From contig CALXRL010000094.1 in assembly GCA_944390735.1 (NCBI GenBank), positions 83,771 to 147,770 of the forward strand: a DNA stretch of 64,000 nucleotides, written 5' to 3'. Shown here one piece after another: positions 28,367 through 37,277 of the stretch; positions within the stretch are counted from its first letter, which is position 1; each line of letters begins with the position of its first letter. The translations under genes and the position numbers were made by a program. The notes below the pieces were generated by a model. That model was not told the DNA's origin. It saw nothing but the letters and a program-made list of their open reading frames with translations, and made no database searches. The DNA is from an uncultured Victivallales bacterium (GTDB lineage Bacteria; Verrucomicrobiota; Lentisphaeria; Victivallales; UBA1829).

Positions 28367-29245
28367 TCATCTGCCGCGGGCGCGGTTGTTGGTGCGCGGG
28401 TTCGGCGGAGCGGGCGGAGCGGCGCCTCTTCGGTTGTCGCGCATCATGCGCATCATCTGCATATTCTGCATGAACTGCATTCGCTGCATGTTCTGCATGA
28501 TCTGCATAAACTGATTTCCGCGGCTGGTGCGGCGGTTCTGGTTCTGGGCGGTCTGCGGAGCGTTCTGGGAGGCGTCGAGCAGTTCCAGTTCGAGCTTGTC
28601 GCTTCCGCGTCTGAGCGTGACTTTATTGAAGTTGACTTCGGTCAGGGTGTATCCGTTGCTGAGGGTTTCGCCGAGGCGGACATACTGTTTGTAGACGACG
28701 TTTCCCTGGGTCCGGTTGTCGATTCCCTGTGCGGTGCGGGTGTTTCCCGTTCGGTTTCTTCCTCCGGGAGCTCTTCTGCCCCGCGGTCCGTTCCGGTTGC
28801 TGCCGCCCTGGTTTGCGATTCCCATCTGACGGCCTCCCGCAGGACCGCCCGGTCCTCCGGGGAATCCGCCCATGAAATTCCAGAAGTTGCGGTTGCCGGC
28901 GGAGGTTTTCTGAAGGATGATCGCTCCCGCGCTGCTTCCGACGGTGAAGGTTCCCACCAGCGAGAGTTCCACTCTGGTGTTTCGTCCGCCGGGGACATTG
29001 GCATTCGGGCAGCGGTCCTGATCGAAGATGTTCTTTTCAATCAGAGTTGCGACAGGATCCTGGATTTTGTTTCGCGGCGACTCGATTTTCTGCGGTTTGA
29101 CCGGAGAGGACGGTTTGGTTCGGGGGGTCTTTTTGACCGTGTACTCTACCTGAGGTCCGCCGGCGATGGCGCCGAAGCGCTTTGCCGCGCTCCAGACCAC
29201 CAGGGCGGCAAGAAGAAGATTGACTGCGAGAAGAAGCGTTTTCAT
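28367..29245 (-). CDS. gspC: GspC-like type II secretion protein with Met/Gln/Asn-rich tail
   Basis: One N-terminal transmembrane segment (residues 3-22), a basic linker, then an HR-like domain split by insertion: EKNIFDQD near 70 and VELSLVGTF near 93 match the homology region of GspC. A Gly/Arg/Asn-rich insert (about 125-175) interrupts it before GETLSNGYTLTEVNFNKVTL. The last 60 residues are a repetitive tail rich in Met, Gln, Asn and Arg. No PDZ domain is visible. The position between gspM and gspD supports the call, though sequence similarity alone is modest. Confidence 0.7.
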   Translation of the reverse strand: MKTLLLAVNLLLAALVVWSAAKRFGAIAGGPQVEYTVKKTPRTKPSSPVKPQKIESPRNKIQDPVATLIEKNIFDQDRCPNANVPGGRNTRVELSLVGTFTVGSSAGAIILQKTSAGNRNFWNFMGGFPGGPGGPAGGRQMGIANQGGSNRNGPRGRRAPGGRNRTGNTRTAQGIDNRTQGNVVYKQYVRLGETLSNGYTLTEVNFNKVTLRRGSDKLELELLDASQNAPQTAQNQNRRTSRGNQFMQIMQNMQRMQFMQNMQMMRMMRDNRRGAAPPAPPNPRTNNRARGR

Positions 29246-29922
29246 CAGTGAGGACCTCCCCCGCCGTTTCCGGAAGCGGCGGTTTCGACGGGATCGTATA
29301 CGATGATGCGGATGGTTCCGTTGAGCATGAGTCTGGTTTCCGTTGAGGTGGAGGAAGGTGTCGCCAGATTGGTGGTCCGTGCCGTGCCGGACACGTTCTG
29401 ACGGAATCTGCGGAATGCGAGATTCATGGTGAGTCTCCGCCAGCTGACCGCCGGCCGCAGATCCCGGACCTTGCCGAGAAAGCGGACGATGGTTTCAAAC
29501 GGCGCGGAGGTGGAGAGATCCATTTCCGCAAAATAGAGATCGCTGCTGATGCCGGTCGTGCGGACGGACCCGATGTTTTCCAGCGGGAGTTCGACCTCTC
29601 TTGCCGCGGTTTCGATTTTCTGGCGCAGGAGAACGGCCGGATCGCCGTCGCGACGGACCTGCCATCCGGCGGCGACGATATCCCGGCAGCGTTTCCGGAG
29701 GGCGTCGATTGCCTTCTGTTTGGTCAGCTGGGTCTGCTGTTCTGCCCTGTATTTGCGGATTTCGCGGTTCATGGCCTCTTTTCGGGACTCGTTGGGCAGC
29801 CAGGCGGAGAGGTCACCGCTGAATTGAAGAAGCAGAAAGATCCAGCTCAGAAGGAGGGCGGCGCAGGCAAGGAGGAGTTTCCCTTTCGGCGTTTTCAGAA
29901 AGGCTTTGAAATTGCGGTTCAT
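29245..29922 (-). CDS. gspM: GspM/PilO-like assembly platform protein
   Basis: A 225-residue bitopic protein: a short cytoplasmic N-terminus, one transmembrane helix (residues 14-32), a charged coiled-coil stretch (45-80), then a ferredoxin-like periplasmic domain. This is the usual plan of GspM/PilO. Its start overlaps the gspL-like stop by 4 bp, and its stop shares a base with the gspC start. Assignment rests on architecture and position more than on motif. Confidence 0.7.
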   Translation of the reverse strand: MNRNFKAFLKTPKGKLLLACAALLLSWIFLLLQFSGDLSAWLPNESRKEAMNREIRKYRAEQQTQLTKQKAIDALRKRCRDIVAAGWQVRRDGDPAVLLRQKIETAAREVELPLENIGSVRTTGISSDLYFAEMDLSTSAPFETIVRFLGKVRDLRPAVSWRRLTMNLAFRRFRQNVSGTARTTNLATPSSTSTETRLMLNGTIRIIVYDPVETAASGNGGGGPH

Positions 29923-31148
29923 CTTTTTCCCTCCGCGGGGATCAGTTTCATGGTGATCATGCTGGCGGTCTCATTGCCGCGGCGGCGCTGCTGAAGCTGG
30001 GAGACCTTCCAGTAGGTAAGCGGTTTGAGAAGGACGGGAAGATTCAGGTCCTGGGCTTCGCTCCGCATGGTGATGTCGACGGCTCCTTCGGTCCAGCGCA
30101 CGCTCATGACCATGACGTTGTCCGGCAGAAGGCTGGAGAATTCCGCCAGTTTTCCGACGATGTCGTGTTCGCCTGCCGACTGATTGGCGATCCGGGTCAG
30201 TTCCCGGTTTTCCTTTTCCGCCGCCTTGAGTTTGAGCGCCGTGGTTCGCACCTGGGTGGCGAGCCGGCCGCGTTCCGCGTTGAGTCTGGTATATTCGCGA
30301 TAGTTCTGCGAAAGGTCCCCGAGAATTCCCCAGAAGAAGTTCAGCAGCAGGAGAAAAAGCAGCAGAATCAGCAGCGAGATCTGATTGCGCAGACGGCTGG
30401 GACGCAGTTCCGCGGGCAGAATGTTGAGTCCGCCCGAATGCTCCTGAAATTCGGCGGAGCTGACAAGTCGGGCGGTGAGAAGAACCGGAAGATAGTCGCG
30501 GATCCGGAACGTTCCTCCGGCGGGCAGCTGGAACTGTTTCCGGAATTCGCTTTCCCAGGAAGGTAGCCACGTATCCTCGGACGGCAGGGCGGCGACGGGA
30601 TGCCATTCGCCCCGGTCGAAGAAAAAGTCCGGTTCGAGTTCGGGCAGATAGAGGGGACCGTCCTCCTCCCGCAGGGCGATCAGGGGATACAGATAGAAAT
30701 CCGCTTTGCGGGCGCTCTGCGTGATGATGGCAGCAAGACGGGACATCGCGCTTCCGGGGAAGGCATAGACATTCACAGGGACTCCCTCCTCCGTTTCCCC
30801 GTTCAGGGGAAGAAACTGAATGATGCCGTTTTCCGGTTCGTGCAGAAGACGGCGGGGCAGTTCAAATTCGAGAGCGCTGCGCATGGCGTTTGCGGGGAGT
30901 CTGGCGCAGCCGCAGCGGAAGAAGATTCCCTCTTTCATGGCGCAGGAGACGATCAGGGGAATGTCTTTTCCATATCCGGTCCGGTGCAGGAGTTTCCGGC
31001 AGGTTTCCGCCGGATCGGCCGGATTCATCGGCATGGAGTCGTACTCCTTCAGACGGAATCGGCCGGCGGTTTTCCGGAAACGGCAGCACTGCGCCCGTTC
31101 CTCGCAGAGGAACAGAACGCAGAACTCTTTCATTCGTGAAACTTTCAT
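29919..31148 (-). CDS. gspL: GspL-like (PilM/PilN-fused) assembly platform protein
   Basis: A 409-residue protein with a cytoplasmic actin-like part (1-255), a transmembrane helix near 262-282 (ISLLILLLFLLLLNFFWGIL), a coiled-coil stretch after it and a periplasmic ferredoxin-like end. This is GspL architecture, equivalent to PilM plus PilN. It recruits the GspE ATPase to the membrane. A second Met (31133) is possible as start; the AGGAG upstream of 31148 is somewhat far. First recognisable secretion gene of the operon. Confidence 0.75.
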   Translation of the reverse strand: MKVSRMKEFCVLFLCEERAQCCRFRKTAGRFRLKEYDSMPMNPADPAETCRKLLHRTGYGKDIPLIVSCAMKEGIFFRCGCARLPANAMRSALEFELPRRLLHEPENGIIQFLPLNGETEEGVPVNVYAFPGSAMSRLAAIITQSARKADFYLYPLIALREEDGPLYLPELEPDFFFDRGEWHPVAALPSEDTWLPSWESEFRKQFQLPAGGTFRIRDYLPVLLTARLVSSAEFQEHSGGLNILPAELRPSRLRNQISLLILLLFLLLLNFFWGILGDLSQNYREYTRLNAERGRLATQVRTTALKLKAAEKENRELTRIANQSAGEHDIVGKLAEFSSLLPDNVMVMSVRWTEGAVDITMRSEAQDLNLPVLLKPLTYWKVSQLQQRRRGNETASMITMKLIPAEGKR

Positions 31149-31182
31149 GGAAGATGAATTCTCCTGTCCGGGGGAATGACGG

Positions 31183-32103
31183 TTATTTTCCCTTTTGTTC
31201 GGCGTCGAAGCGTTCGATCAGTTTGCGGAGACCTTCGCGATAGGCGCGGGGATCGTCCCGGCGGATGGCGTCAAGCTTTTGGACTTCCTCGGGATATTTC
31301 CGGCGGACCTCCCGGAGTTTCTGGAGCGGATTGGCGCGTCTGGGCTGAGGCGCGTCGTCGGCTCCGCCGCGTCCCTGGCGTCCGCCGCGGGGACCGAAGG
31401 CGGGCGGTTTGATTCCCTCCTTTTCCGCGAGACGGCCGATTTCTGCAAAGACGGTTCGGAAATCGCCTTTCTTCTGGAGTTCGTCGATTTTTTCAAATTC
31501 ACTCCTGTATTTCCCGCTGAGGCGGAGCGCTTCGATTTTCAGCTGATAGGAGTTCCAGTCTTCCGGAAGAACCAGCTTTGCTTTTTTCGCGAGAGCTTCG
31601 AGCTTGTTTTCCGCTTCGATGCGCAGTTTGGAGATTTCCGCGTATTCGGTTGCGAAATCGGTTTTGAGTTTTGCTTCGATCGCGGTACGGGTGTCGCCGC
31701 GCGGACGGAACGCTCCGCCTTCGCGTCTCCGGCCTCCGGGGAATCCGTGTCCTCCGCGTTCGCGTCCGCCGGTGCGCCGGCGCTCGCGGGGAGAGGTGCT
31801 GGAGAATGGTGCCGGAGTCTGAAGATCGGCTTTTCTGGCAAGCGCCTGGAGTTTTTCGAATGCGGCAAACAGATTGGTCTTCTGAAGCGTTTCGATTTCC
31901 GCATATTCCTTCGGAAACTCCTTTTTCAGCTGCGACTGGATGGCGGACCATTGTTCGCGTGCGTTGTCGGCGGATCGGGCGGTCTCGGAGGATTCCCCGC
32001 GGACAGGACCGCGCGGAGTCGGCCGGCCGGTCTCCTGCGCCGGAAGTTCGGTCAGAGAGATCGTCAAGGCGCCGAGGATCAGGAATGCCGTCAGCTTTTT
32101 CAT
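31183..32103 (-). CDS. Secreted Arg-rich protein with four internal helical repeats, head of the secretion operon
   Basis: I do not recognise a family. The 306-residue protein has a cleavable signal (residues 1-22, ending LPAQE) and four related helical units of about 40 residues, near 52-94, 140-180, 187-241 and 260-300. The loose pattern is K-x(3-6)-[YF]-x-x-[EI]-x-x-L-x(6-9)-[FL]-x-x-[LI]-x-x-L-[AI]-x-K. The linkers are very rich in Arg, Gly and Pro. The start at 32103 was preferred because the signal peptide begins there. It lies 34 bp upstream of gspL on the same strand, which suggests it is a substrate or envelope helper of the secretion system. Confidence 0.72.
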   Translation of the reverse strand: MKKLTAFLILGALTISLTELPAQETGRPTPRGPVRGESSETARSADNAREQWSAIQSQLKKEFPKEYAEIETLQKTNLFAAFEKLQALARKADLQTPAPFSSTSPRERRRTGGRERGGHGFPGGRRREGGAFRPRGDTRTAIEAKLKTDFATEYAEISKLRIEAENKLEALAKKAKLVLPEDWNSYQLKIEALRLSGKYRSEFEKIDELQKKGDFRTVFAEIGRLAEKEGIKPPAFGPRGGRQGRGGADDAPQPRRANPLQKLREVRRKYPEEVQKLDAIRRDDPRAYREGLRKLIERFDAEQKGK

Positions 32104-32175
32104 ACCACTGCTCCTTTGTTGTTTGATTGCAATACCATACCCATTCAAACGGGGAACAGATCCCCTTTATTGTGA

Positions 32176-32218
32176 CCGGAAAGAAAAAAAGAGGATTTTT
32201 TCATTTTTTTCTTTCCGG
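32176..32218 (-). terminator. Long hairpin at the end of the cinA-aat-GT-nfo operon
   Basis: A 15-bp perfect inverted repeat (CCGGAAAGAAAAAAA / TTTTTTTCTTTCCGG) with a 13-base T-rich loop lies just past the nfo stop. Its A/T-rich upper stem can pair fully. It probably terminates nfo transcription and insulates the secretion operon. Confidence 0.65.
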
Positions 32219-32227
32219 ATGCGCACA

Positions 32228-33070
32228 TCAGCGGACAAGGGAATAGAGCAGACGGATCTCCTGCGGCCAGAGGGATTCGTCAATGGTTTCGAGCACCAGC
32301 GGAATGTCGTCGAACCGGGGATCGTTCATGAGAAGACGGAAGGGTTCGATTCCAAGTTCGCCTGCTCCGATGCTGTTGTGCCGGTCCAGATGGCCGCCCA
32401 GGCGGCTTTTTGAATCGTTCAGATGAACGCCGCGAAGATAGCGGAAGCCGATGATCCGGTCGAAGTCCCGCATGGTGGTTTCATAGGCTTCCGGGGTTGT
32501 GAGGTCGTAGCCGGCGGCGAACGTGTGGCAGGTGTCGAGGCAGACGCCGACTCTGCTTTTGTCGTCGATGAGTTCAATGATCCGCGCAAGATGTTCAAAG
32601 CGGTAGCCGAGATTGCTGCCCTGGCCCGCGGTGTTCTCAATGACGGCGGTGACGCCTTTTGTTTCCGAGAGTGCCGTGTTGACGCATTCGGCAATGAGTT
32701 TCAGACAGTCGTCTTCGGCAATGAGCTTCAGATGGCTTCCGGGATGAAAGTTCAGACGGTCGAGTCCGAGCTGCTGACAGCGGCTCATTTCATCGGCGAA
32801 CGCCTCCAGCGACTGCTTCCGTTTTTCCGGATCGGGATTTCCCATGTTGATGAGGTAGCCGTCATGCGGCAGAATGTGTTCCGGGGAGAAGCCGTTTGCG
32901 CGGCAGTTCTCCTGAAACGCCTGAATGGACTCTTCGGTGAGTGGGGCGCTTTTCCACTGTCTCTGATTTTTGGTGAACATGGCGAATGCTTTTGCACCGA
33001 TCGCCGCCGCGTTCAGCGGGGCGTTCTCCACGCCGCCTGAAATGGATACATGGGCTCCGACATACTTCAT
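32228..33070 (-). CDS. nfo: Deoxyribonuclease IV (endonuclease IV)
   Basis: An AP endonuclease of base excision repair with a three-metal TIM barrel. At 280 residues it is complete. Conserved metal-ligand motifs are present: [13 protein letters not shown] at the start, [31 protein letters not shown] and [16 protein letters not shown], followed by IGAGELG. The ATG overlaps the stop of the preceding glycosyltransferase gene by 4 bp. Last gene of its operon, ahead of the hairpin at 32176. Confidence 0.96.
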   Translation of the reverse strand: MKYVGAHVSISGGVENAPLNAAAIGAKAFAMFTKNQRQWKSAPLTEESIQAFQENCRANGFSPEHILPHDGYLINMGNPDPEKRKQSLEAFADEMSRCQQLGLDRLNFHPGSHLKLIAEDDCLKLIAECVNTALSETKGVTAVIENTAGQGSNLGYRFEHLARIIELIDDKSRVGVCLDTCHTFAAGYDLTTPEAYETTMRDFDRIIGFRYLRGVHLNDSKSRLGGHLDRHNSIGAGELGIEPFRLLMNDPRFDDIPLVLETIDESLWPQEIRLLYSLVR

Positions 33071-34527
33071 AGGATTTCTCCGGTTGTTGCTGATTGTTTG
33101 CTGGAGGTGGGGGATTCGGACGTCTCCCCGGAGGGATCGTCCCCGGGGGGCCGCGTGTCCGTTTCGTTCTGCGAATGCGCCGGCCGTCCTCCGCGTTCCA
33201 GCAGGCCCGTGAAGCGGCTCGCCAGCAGACAGAGAAACGGAAGCGCGGGCAGCTGGAAACGGGGATAGCCGCCCGGACCCACCACCATCAGATAATAAAA
33301 ACTGAAAAGACAGAACAGAAGAAGAATCCGGAATTGTTTTTTCCGGACGGCGCAGATCAGCGCGGCAAACGCTCCCACATAGGTCGCCAGAAGAACCAGC
33401 ATCAGGGGCAGAATCAGGAAGGGCAGGTAGAGTTTATCTTCGAAATAGTGCCTTGTTCCGGCCCAGAGCCCGTCTTTGACGATGACATCCCATGTGCCCT
33501 TTCCGCCGGTGGTCAGACGCAGGTTTTCCAGAAACGTGGGAACGTCCGGCACCAGTTTCGAGGGATTGAAGAACAGCGAGAAATAGACGCCCATGTGGTT
33601 GCGGATGATGCCGGTCAGGTAGCGTTCCTCATAGGAGAGCCGGGCGTCGCGATCCGGGAAGCGTTTCCGGTCGCGGAACTGCTGTTCGAAATGCAGCGCG
33701 TATTTTTCCCGGTAGAAGTTTGCCGGAAGATGGTGGACGCGGCTCTCCACCACCGAGGCGTTGTGACGGAGGGAATCGGCCGCCACCTCGTCGATCCGCC
33801 ATCCGGAGCCGATGCTTCTGTTCCGGAGGATCCACGGCATGACAAAAAGCGCAAAGATTCCCACTGCCAGCAGCGCGTGGAGCGCTTTCTTCCGGAGCGT
33901 GATCCCCTCCGCAAAAAAGGAGACAAAGACAAACGGCAGAATCCAGAGAATGTTCAGCGGCCGGATCAGCGCCGCCGCTCCTCCGGATGCCGCCGCCAGC
34001 ACCAGATCGCCCGTTCCGCCTCTTCTGACGTACCGTACCGTAAAGAGGATTTCCAGCACCACGCCTGTGACGAACATTCCTTCCGAAAGGAACATCGGCG
34101 CAAACGCGATTTCGGTTGGCGAGAGCATCAGAAGCAGGGCCGCCGCGACCGCTTTCGGTTCCGCATCCGGATCCGGTTTTGAGAATTCCAGTCCCGCAAA
34201 GTAGAGCAGCGGAATTGCCAGCGCGGAGATCAGGCAGTTCATGACGACGCATACGCTCAGCGAATTGCCTCCGATCAGCAGACCCAGCGCCAGATAGAGC
34301 GGATAGAGCGGCACCCTCAGACCGGTCGGTCCCGCTGCTTCCGGCGAGGATTTGTAGCTGAAATCCTGCAGCAGCGAGCGTGCCGGCCCGAGATAGGTTC
34401 CCGAATCAATCCGCATCAGCAGTTCCGGATCCAGCAGACCGGGAAGCGCATACAGAAGAAAGAGAACGAAGGCTGCGGCAAAAAGGATCAGGGCCGTTTT
34501 CCATTGCTGCCTGGAAGGGAAATTCAT
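33067..34527 (-). CDS. Multi-spanning GT-C glycosyltransferase (GT39/PMT-like)
   Basis: A 486-residue polytopic membrane protein with roughly ten to twelve hydrophobic segments. A large extracytoplasmic loop follows the first helix, as in the GT-C fold; the acidic residues near the first loop ([16 protein letters not shown], around residue 38) occupy the usual metal/phosphate-binding place. A polar tail of about 40 residues follows the last helix. The donor is probably a polyprenyl-phosphate sugar; the acceptor is unknown. The ATG at 34527 overlaps the aat stop by 4 bp; a much longer open frame upstream is a shadow of aat. Confidence 0.75.
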   Translation of the reverse strand: MNFPSRQQWKTALILFAAAFVLFLLYALPGLLDPELLMRIDSGTYLGPARSLLQDFSYKSSPEAAGPTGLRVPLYPLYLALGLLIGGNSLSVCVVMNCLISALAIPLLYFAGLEFSKPDPDAEPKAVAAALLLMLSPTEIAFAPMFLSEGMFVTGVVLEILFTVRYVRRGGTGDLVLAAASGGAAALIRPLNILWILPFVFVSFFAEGITLRKKALHALLAVGIFALFVMPWILRNRSIGSGWRIDEVAADSLRHNASVVESRVHHLPANFYREKYALHFEQQFRDRKRFPDRDARLSYEERYLTGIIRNHMGVYFSLFFNPSKLVPDVPTFLENLRLTTGGKGTWDVIVKDGLWAGTRHYFEDKLYLPFLILPLMLVLLATYVGAFAALICAVRKKQFRILLLFCLFSFYYLMVVGPGGYPRFQLPALPFLCLLASRFTGLLERGGRPAHSQNETDTRPPGDDPSGETSESPTSSKQSATTGEIL

Positions 34528-35216
34528 GTTCCGATCTCCGGGAGTGTCGCGCGGCTGCGCAGAAATTCCGCCGTGAGCGGCCGGCCGATTCGCCCGTTCA
34601 GGATCTTCAGGAATTCGGACCGGTCGATCTCCTGCGCTCCGAATCGTTCCAGAAGCGGATTGAGAACCTGCGTGTCGAGCAGGGAAACTCCGCAGTTCTT
34701 CAGGGTGGCCACGGCGGCCAGAAGGGCAAATTTGGAACCTCCGGTCTGAAAATGAAACATGCTTTCCCCGCAGAAGATGCCTCCCAGGGAGATGCCGTAC
34801 ATTCCGCCGGCCAGCGATCCGTCCTCTCCGTAGGCCTCGAAACTGTGGGCGAACCCGAGACGGTGAAACTCCTTGTAGGCCCGTTTGATTTTCTGTGTGA
34901 TCCAGGTCCCGTCCTGTCCTCTGCGCGGGACGCTGGCGCAGGCTTCCAGCACATCGTCGAACCGTTCGGAGATTTTCAGCGTGAACGGATAATGGCGGAA
35001 AAAACGTTTCAGGCGTGTTGAAACGTGAAGACGGTCGAAAAAAAGAACGCTCCGCTTCGGCGGCGAGACCCAGAGAACGGTCGCCTCCTCGTACGGCCAT
35101 GGAAAGATCCCGTGGGAATAGGCGTCAACGAGCATTTCCGTATTGAGAGTGTCCGTGAATCCGAGGATTCCATCCTCGTCCGCCGTTTCCGGTGGCGGGA
35201 AGAAGCTCTCCGTCAT
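34524..35216 (-). CDS. aat: Leucyl/phenylalanyl-tRNA-protein transferase
   Basis: Transfers Leu or Phe from tRNA to N-terminal basic residues, marking proteins for ClpS/ClpAP decay. The 230-residue length and the core motifs FPWPYEEATVLWVSPPKRSV, GGMYGISLGGIFCGESMF and the preceding SFEAYGEDG are characteristic. The start at 35216 overlaps the cinA stop by 4 bp. The downstream glycosyltransferase is coupled in the same way. Confidence 0.95.
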   Translation of the reverse strand: MTESFFPPPETADEDGILGFTDTLNTEMLVDAYSHGIFPWPYEEATVLWVSPPKRSVLFFDRLHVSTRLKRFFRHYPFTLKISERFDDVLEACASVPRRGQDGTWITQKIKRAYKEFHRLGFAHSFEAYGEDGSLAGGMYGISLGGIFCGESMFHFQTGGSKFALLAAVATLKNCGVSLLDTQVLNPLLERFGAQEIDRSEFLKILNGRIGRPLTAEFLRSRATLPEIGT

Positions 35217-36433
35217 GGTTCCTGCTCCAGCAGAAGTTTGCGCAGCTCGTTCAGCGCCCGCGAGGCGGTCTGCATGCGCACCTGTTCGCGGCCCCCGCGG
35301 AAATTGCATTCCAGAATCCGGGGCGCTTCGTGGAGCCGGACTCCGATATAGACCCGGCCGACCGGTTTGTCCGGAGTTCCTCCGGCGGGTCCGGCAATTC
35401 CCGTGACGGAGATACCCGCATCCGCTCCCGTTCTTGCGCAGATGCCCTCGACCATCTCGGCCGCGCACTCCCGGCTGACCGCGCCGAACTGCGCCAGCGT
35501 GGTTTCCCGGACTCCGAGAAAGAGACGTTTCAGGTCATTGGAGTAAGTCGCCGCTCCTCCGAGAAACGCCGCGGAGGAGCCCGGTATCGCGGTCAGCTGC
35601 GCCGAGATCATGCCGCCGGTGCAGGATTCCGCCGTCGCAAGGGTGAGTTTCTTCCTCTCCAGCAGACGGAGAACTTCCGCAGGCAGGGAGGTGATTCCGT
35701 CGGAAAGCGTGTCGCCGGCAAAGATTTTTTTCGCTTCGGCGGTCGTTTCGTTCAGAAGGGCCTCGTCCCGGCAGGTGAAAAAGAGTTTGACCAGTCCGGG
35801 CGAGGCGCAGTAGGCAACGGAAATTCCGTCGCGCAGCAGCGGCTGAGTCCGTTCCTCCACAATGGATTCTCCGATGCCGACGATGATCGTCAGGGAAGCG
35901 TGAAGAGTCTCCTCCCGTTTTTCCAGGATCTTCTTCAGCATCTCGTCTTCGAACATCGGATGCAGTTCCGCGGGCGGTCCCGGAAGCAGGAAGATGGATT
36001 TCCCGTTCCGTTCCAGGTGGATGCCCGGAGCGGAGCCGAAGCGGTTCGGAACAATCTCCGCTCCGGCGGGGATGCGGGCCTGCCGCTCCCAGTGCAGCGG
36101 CGCGGGACCGGAATGAAGTTTCTTCCACCAGGATGTCAGATGCTTTTCCAGCGCGGCGTTCTGTTCCAGGGGAAGACCGAAATATTCGGCAATGGTATCT
36201 TTGGTGATATCGTCGGAGGTCGGTCCCAGACCGCCGGAGGTGATGACGGTGTCCGCCTTGGAGTATGCGTAGTCCAGTGCTTTCAGAATGCTTTCGCGGC
36301 GGTCCGGAATCTCCAGCGAGAGCTCCGGAATGATGCCGTTTCGCAGGAGCCGTTCCCCGATGAACGCTAAATTGGTATTGACAGTTGCGCCCTTGAGCAG
36401 TTCATCCCCGATACATAACAGTGCGACTTTCAT
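35213..36433 (-). CDS. cinA: CinA-family protein (MoCF domain plus nicotinamide-nucleotide amidase)
   Basis: Residues 1-170 form the MoCF_biosynth-like domain: it opens with the GDELLKG motif and later has TSGGLGPTSDDIT. Residues about 250-406 are the CinA C-terminal pyridine-nucleotide amidase domain, with the signature ATAESCTGG, AYSNDLK-like segment and ISVTGIAGPAGG. Together these fit NMN deamidase/ADP-ribose pyrophosphatase activity in NAD recycling. At 406 residues it is full length. The start at 36433 follows a GGAG site and a strong promoter. First gene of the cinA-aat-GT-nfo operon. Confidence 0.94.
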   Translation of the reverse strand: MKVALLCIGDELLKGATVNTNLAFIGERLLRNGIIPELSLEIPDRRESILKALDYAYSKADTVITSGGLGPTSDDITKDTIAEYFGLPLEQNAALEKHLTSWWKKLHSGPAPLHWERQARIPAGAEIVPNRFGSAPGIHLERNGKSIFLLPGPPAELHPMFEDEMLKKILEKREETLHASLTIIVGIGESIVEERTQPLLRDGISVAYCASPGLVKLFFTCRDEALLNETTAEAKKIFAGDTLSDGITSLPAEVLRLLERKKLTLATAESCTGGMISAQLTAIPGSSAAFLGGAATYSNDLKRLFLGVRETTLAQFGAVSRECAAEMVEGICARTGADAGISVTGIAGPAGGTPDKPVGRVYIGVRLHEAPRILECNFRGGREQVRMQTASRALNELRKLLLEQEP

Positions 36434-36464
36434 GGCGGTCAGACTCCTTTTTGCTAGATGAGTG

Positions 36465-36493
36465 AATATACATCGGCCGCCGGGATGTGTCAA
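36465..36493 (-). promoter_or_regulatory. Near-consensus promoter of the cinA operon
   Basis: On the minus strand TTGACA (36488-36493) and TATATT (36465-36470) are 17 bp apart. The start codon follows 32 bp later. This is among the best sigma-70 matches in the window. Confidence 0.8.
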
Positions 36494-36605
36494 ATCCTTT
36501 CTTCCGGAATTTTGCGCAGGGGGGAGTTCTCGTTCCGGCTTTGTTCCGATTCCGTTCCGGCCGGTCGGCGTGTTTTCCGCGGCAAGGACTCCGCTTTTCC
36601 GCGCG

Positions 36606-37277
36606 TCAGTTCCCGACTCCCGAGATCTCGTTGAGTTTTTCCTGCACAATTCGGCGGTATTTTTCCAGTTCCGCCTCTCCCGCGTTGCGCGGGACATGGA
36701 TTTTTTCCCCGAGAAGCAGGGTCACTTTTGCCCAGGGTTTGGGAATCTGAAAGCCGTCCCAGCTCTTCAGCGACCAGTAGGAGGAGTAGTTCACCGCGAT
36801 GGGGATGATCGGCACCCCGAGTTGGCTTGCCAGATAGATCGGACCCATACTCATGCGGTAGCGGGGACCGCGGGGACCGTCCGGAGTGAAACTGACATAT
36901 CGGCCCGACTGGATCGCCTTGACGGCTCCGTGAAGCGCGTGGTATCCTTTCCGGGAGCTGGAGCCGCGAAGACTTTCAATGCCCATCTGCCGGACCAGAT
37001 CGGCGATGTACTGACCGTCGCGCGAGGCGCTGATGACCGCCATGGTATGGGTCCGGTACCAGCGGGTGAACATCACGGGAAAGAAGAGCAGACGGTTGTG
37101 CCACGTCACCGTGACGGCCGGCGGCGTTTTCGTCGTCAGTTCTCCCGAGCGGTCGATGACTTCCGTTCTCATGCAGAACCGGCAGAAGAACATCAGCCAT
37201 GCCGCGGGCGCGAAGAGCCAGTCCGGAAGTTTTTTGATCTGACGGAAGTTATACTTCAGGGATCTGTTTTTTTCCAT
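36606..37277 (-). CDS. DUF374 lysophospholipid acyltransferase-like protein
   Basis: A 223-residue membrane-associated acyltransferase-like protein. The short motif WHNRLLFFP near residue 58 and FTPDGPRGPRYRMSMGPIYL near 130 are hallmarks of the DUF374 branch. It may acylate a lipid A or lysophospholipid intermediate; its neighbour is a heptose kinase, which favours envelope lipid work, but the substrate is not determined. The start lies inside the last codons of nth (29-bp overlap), so the two are translationally linked. Last gene of the ROK-led operon. Confidence 0.85.
   Translation of the reverse strand: MEKNRSLKYNFRQIKKLPDWLFAPAAWLMFFCRFCMRTEVIDRSGELTTKTPPAVTVTWHNRLLFFPVMFTRWYRTHTMAVISASRDGQYIADLVRQMGIESLRGSSSRKGYHALHGAVKAIQSGRYVSFTPDGPRGPRYRMSMGPIYLASQLGVPIIPIAVNYSSYWSLKSWDGFQIPKPWAKVTLLLGEKIHVPRNAGEAELEKYRRIVQEKLNEISGVGN

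Noticed and set aside
34528..35100. Long N-terminal extension of the glycosyltransferase frame
   Set aside because: It overlaps aat in another frame, has no hydrophobic segments or ribosome-binding site, while the ATG at 34527 is coupled to the aat stop.
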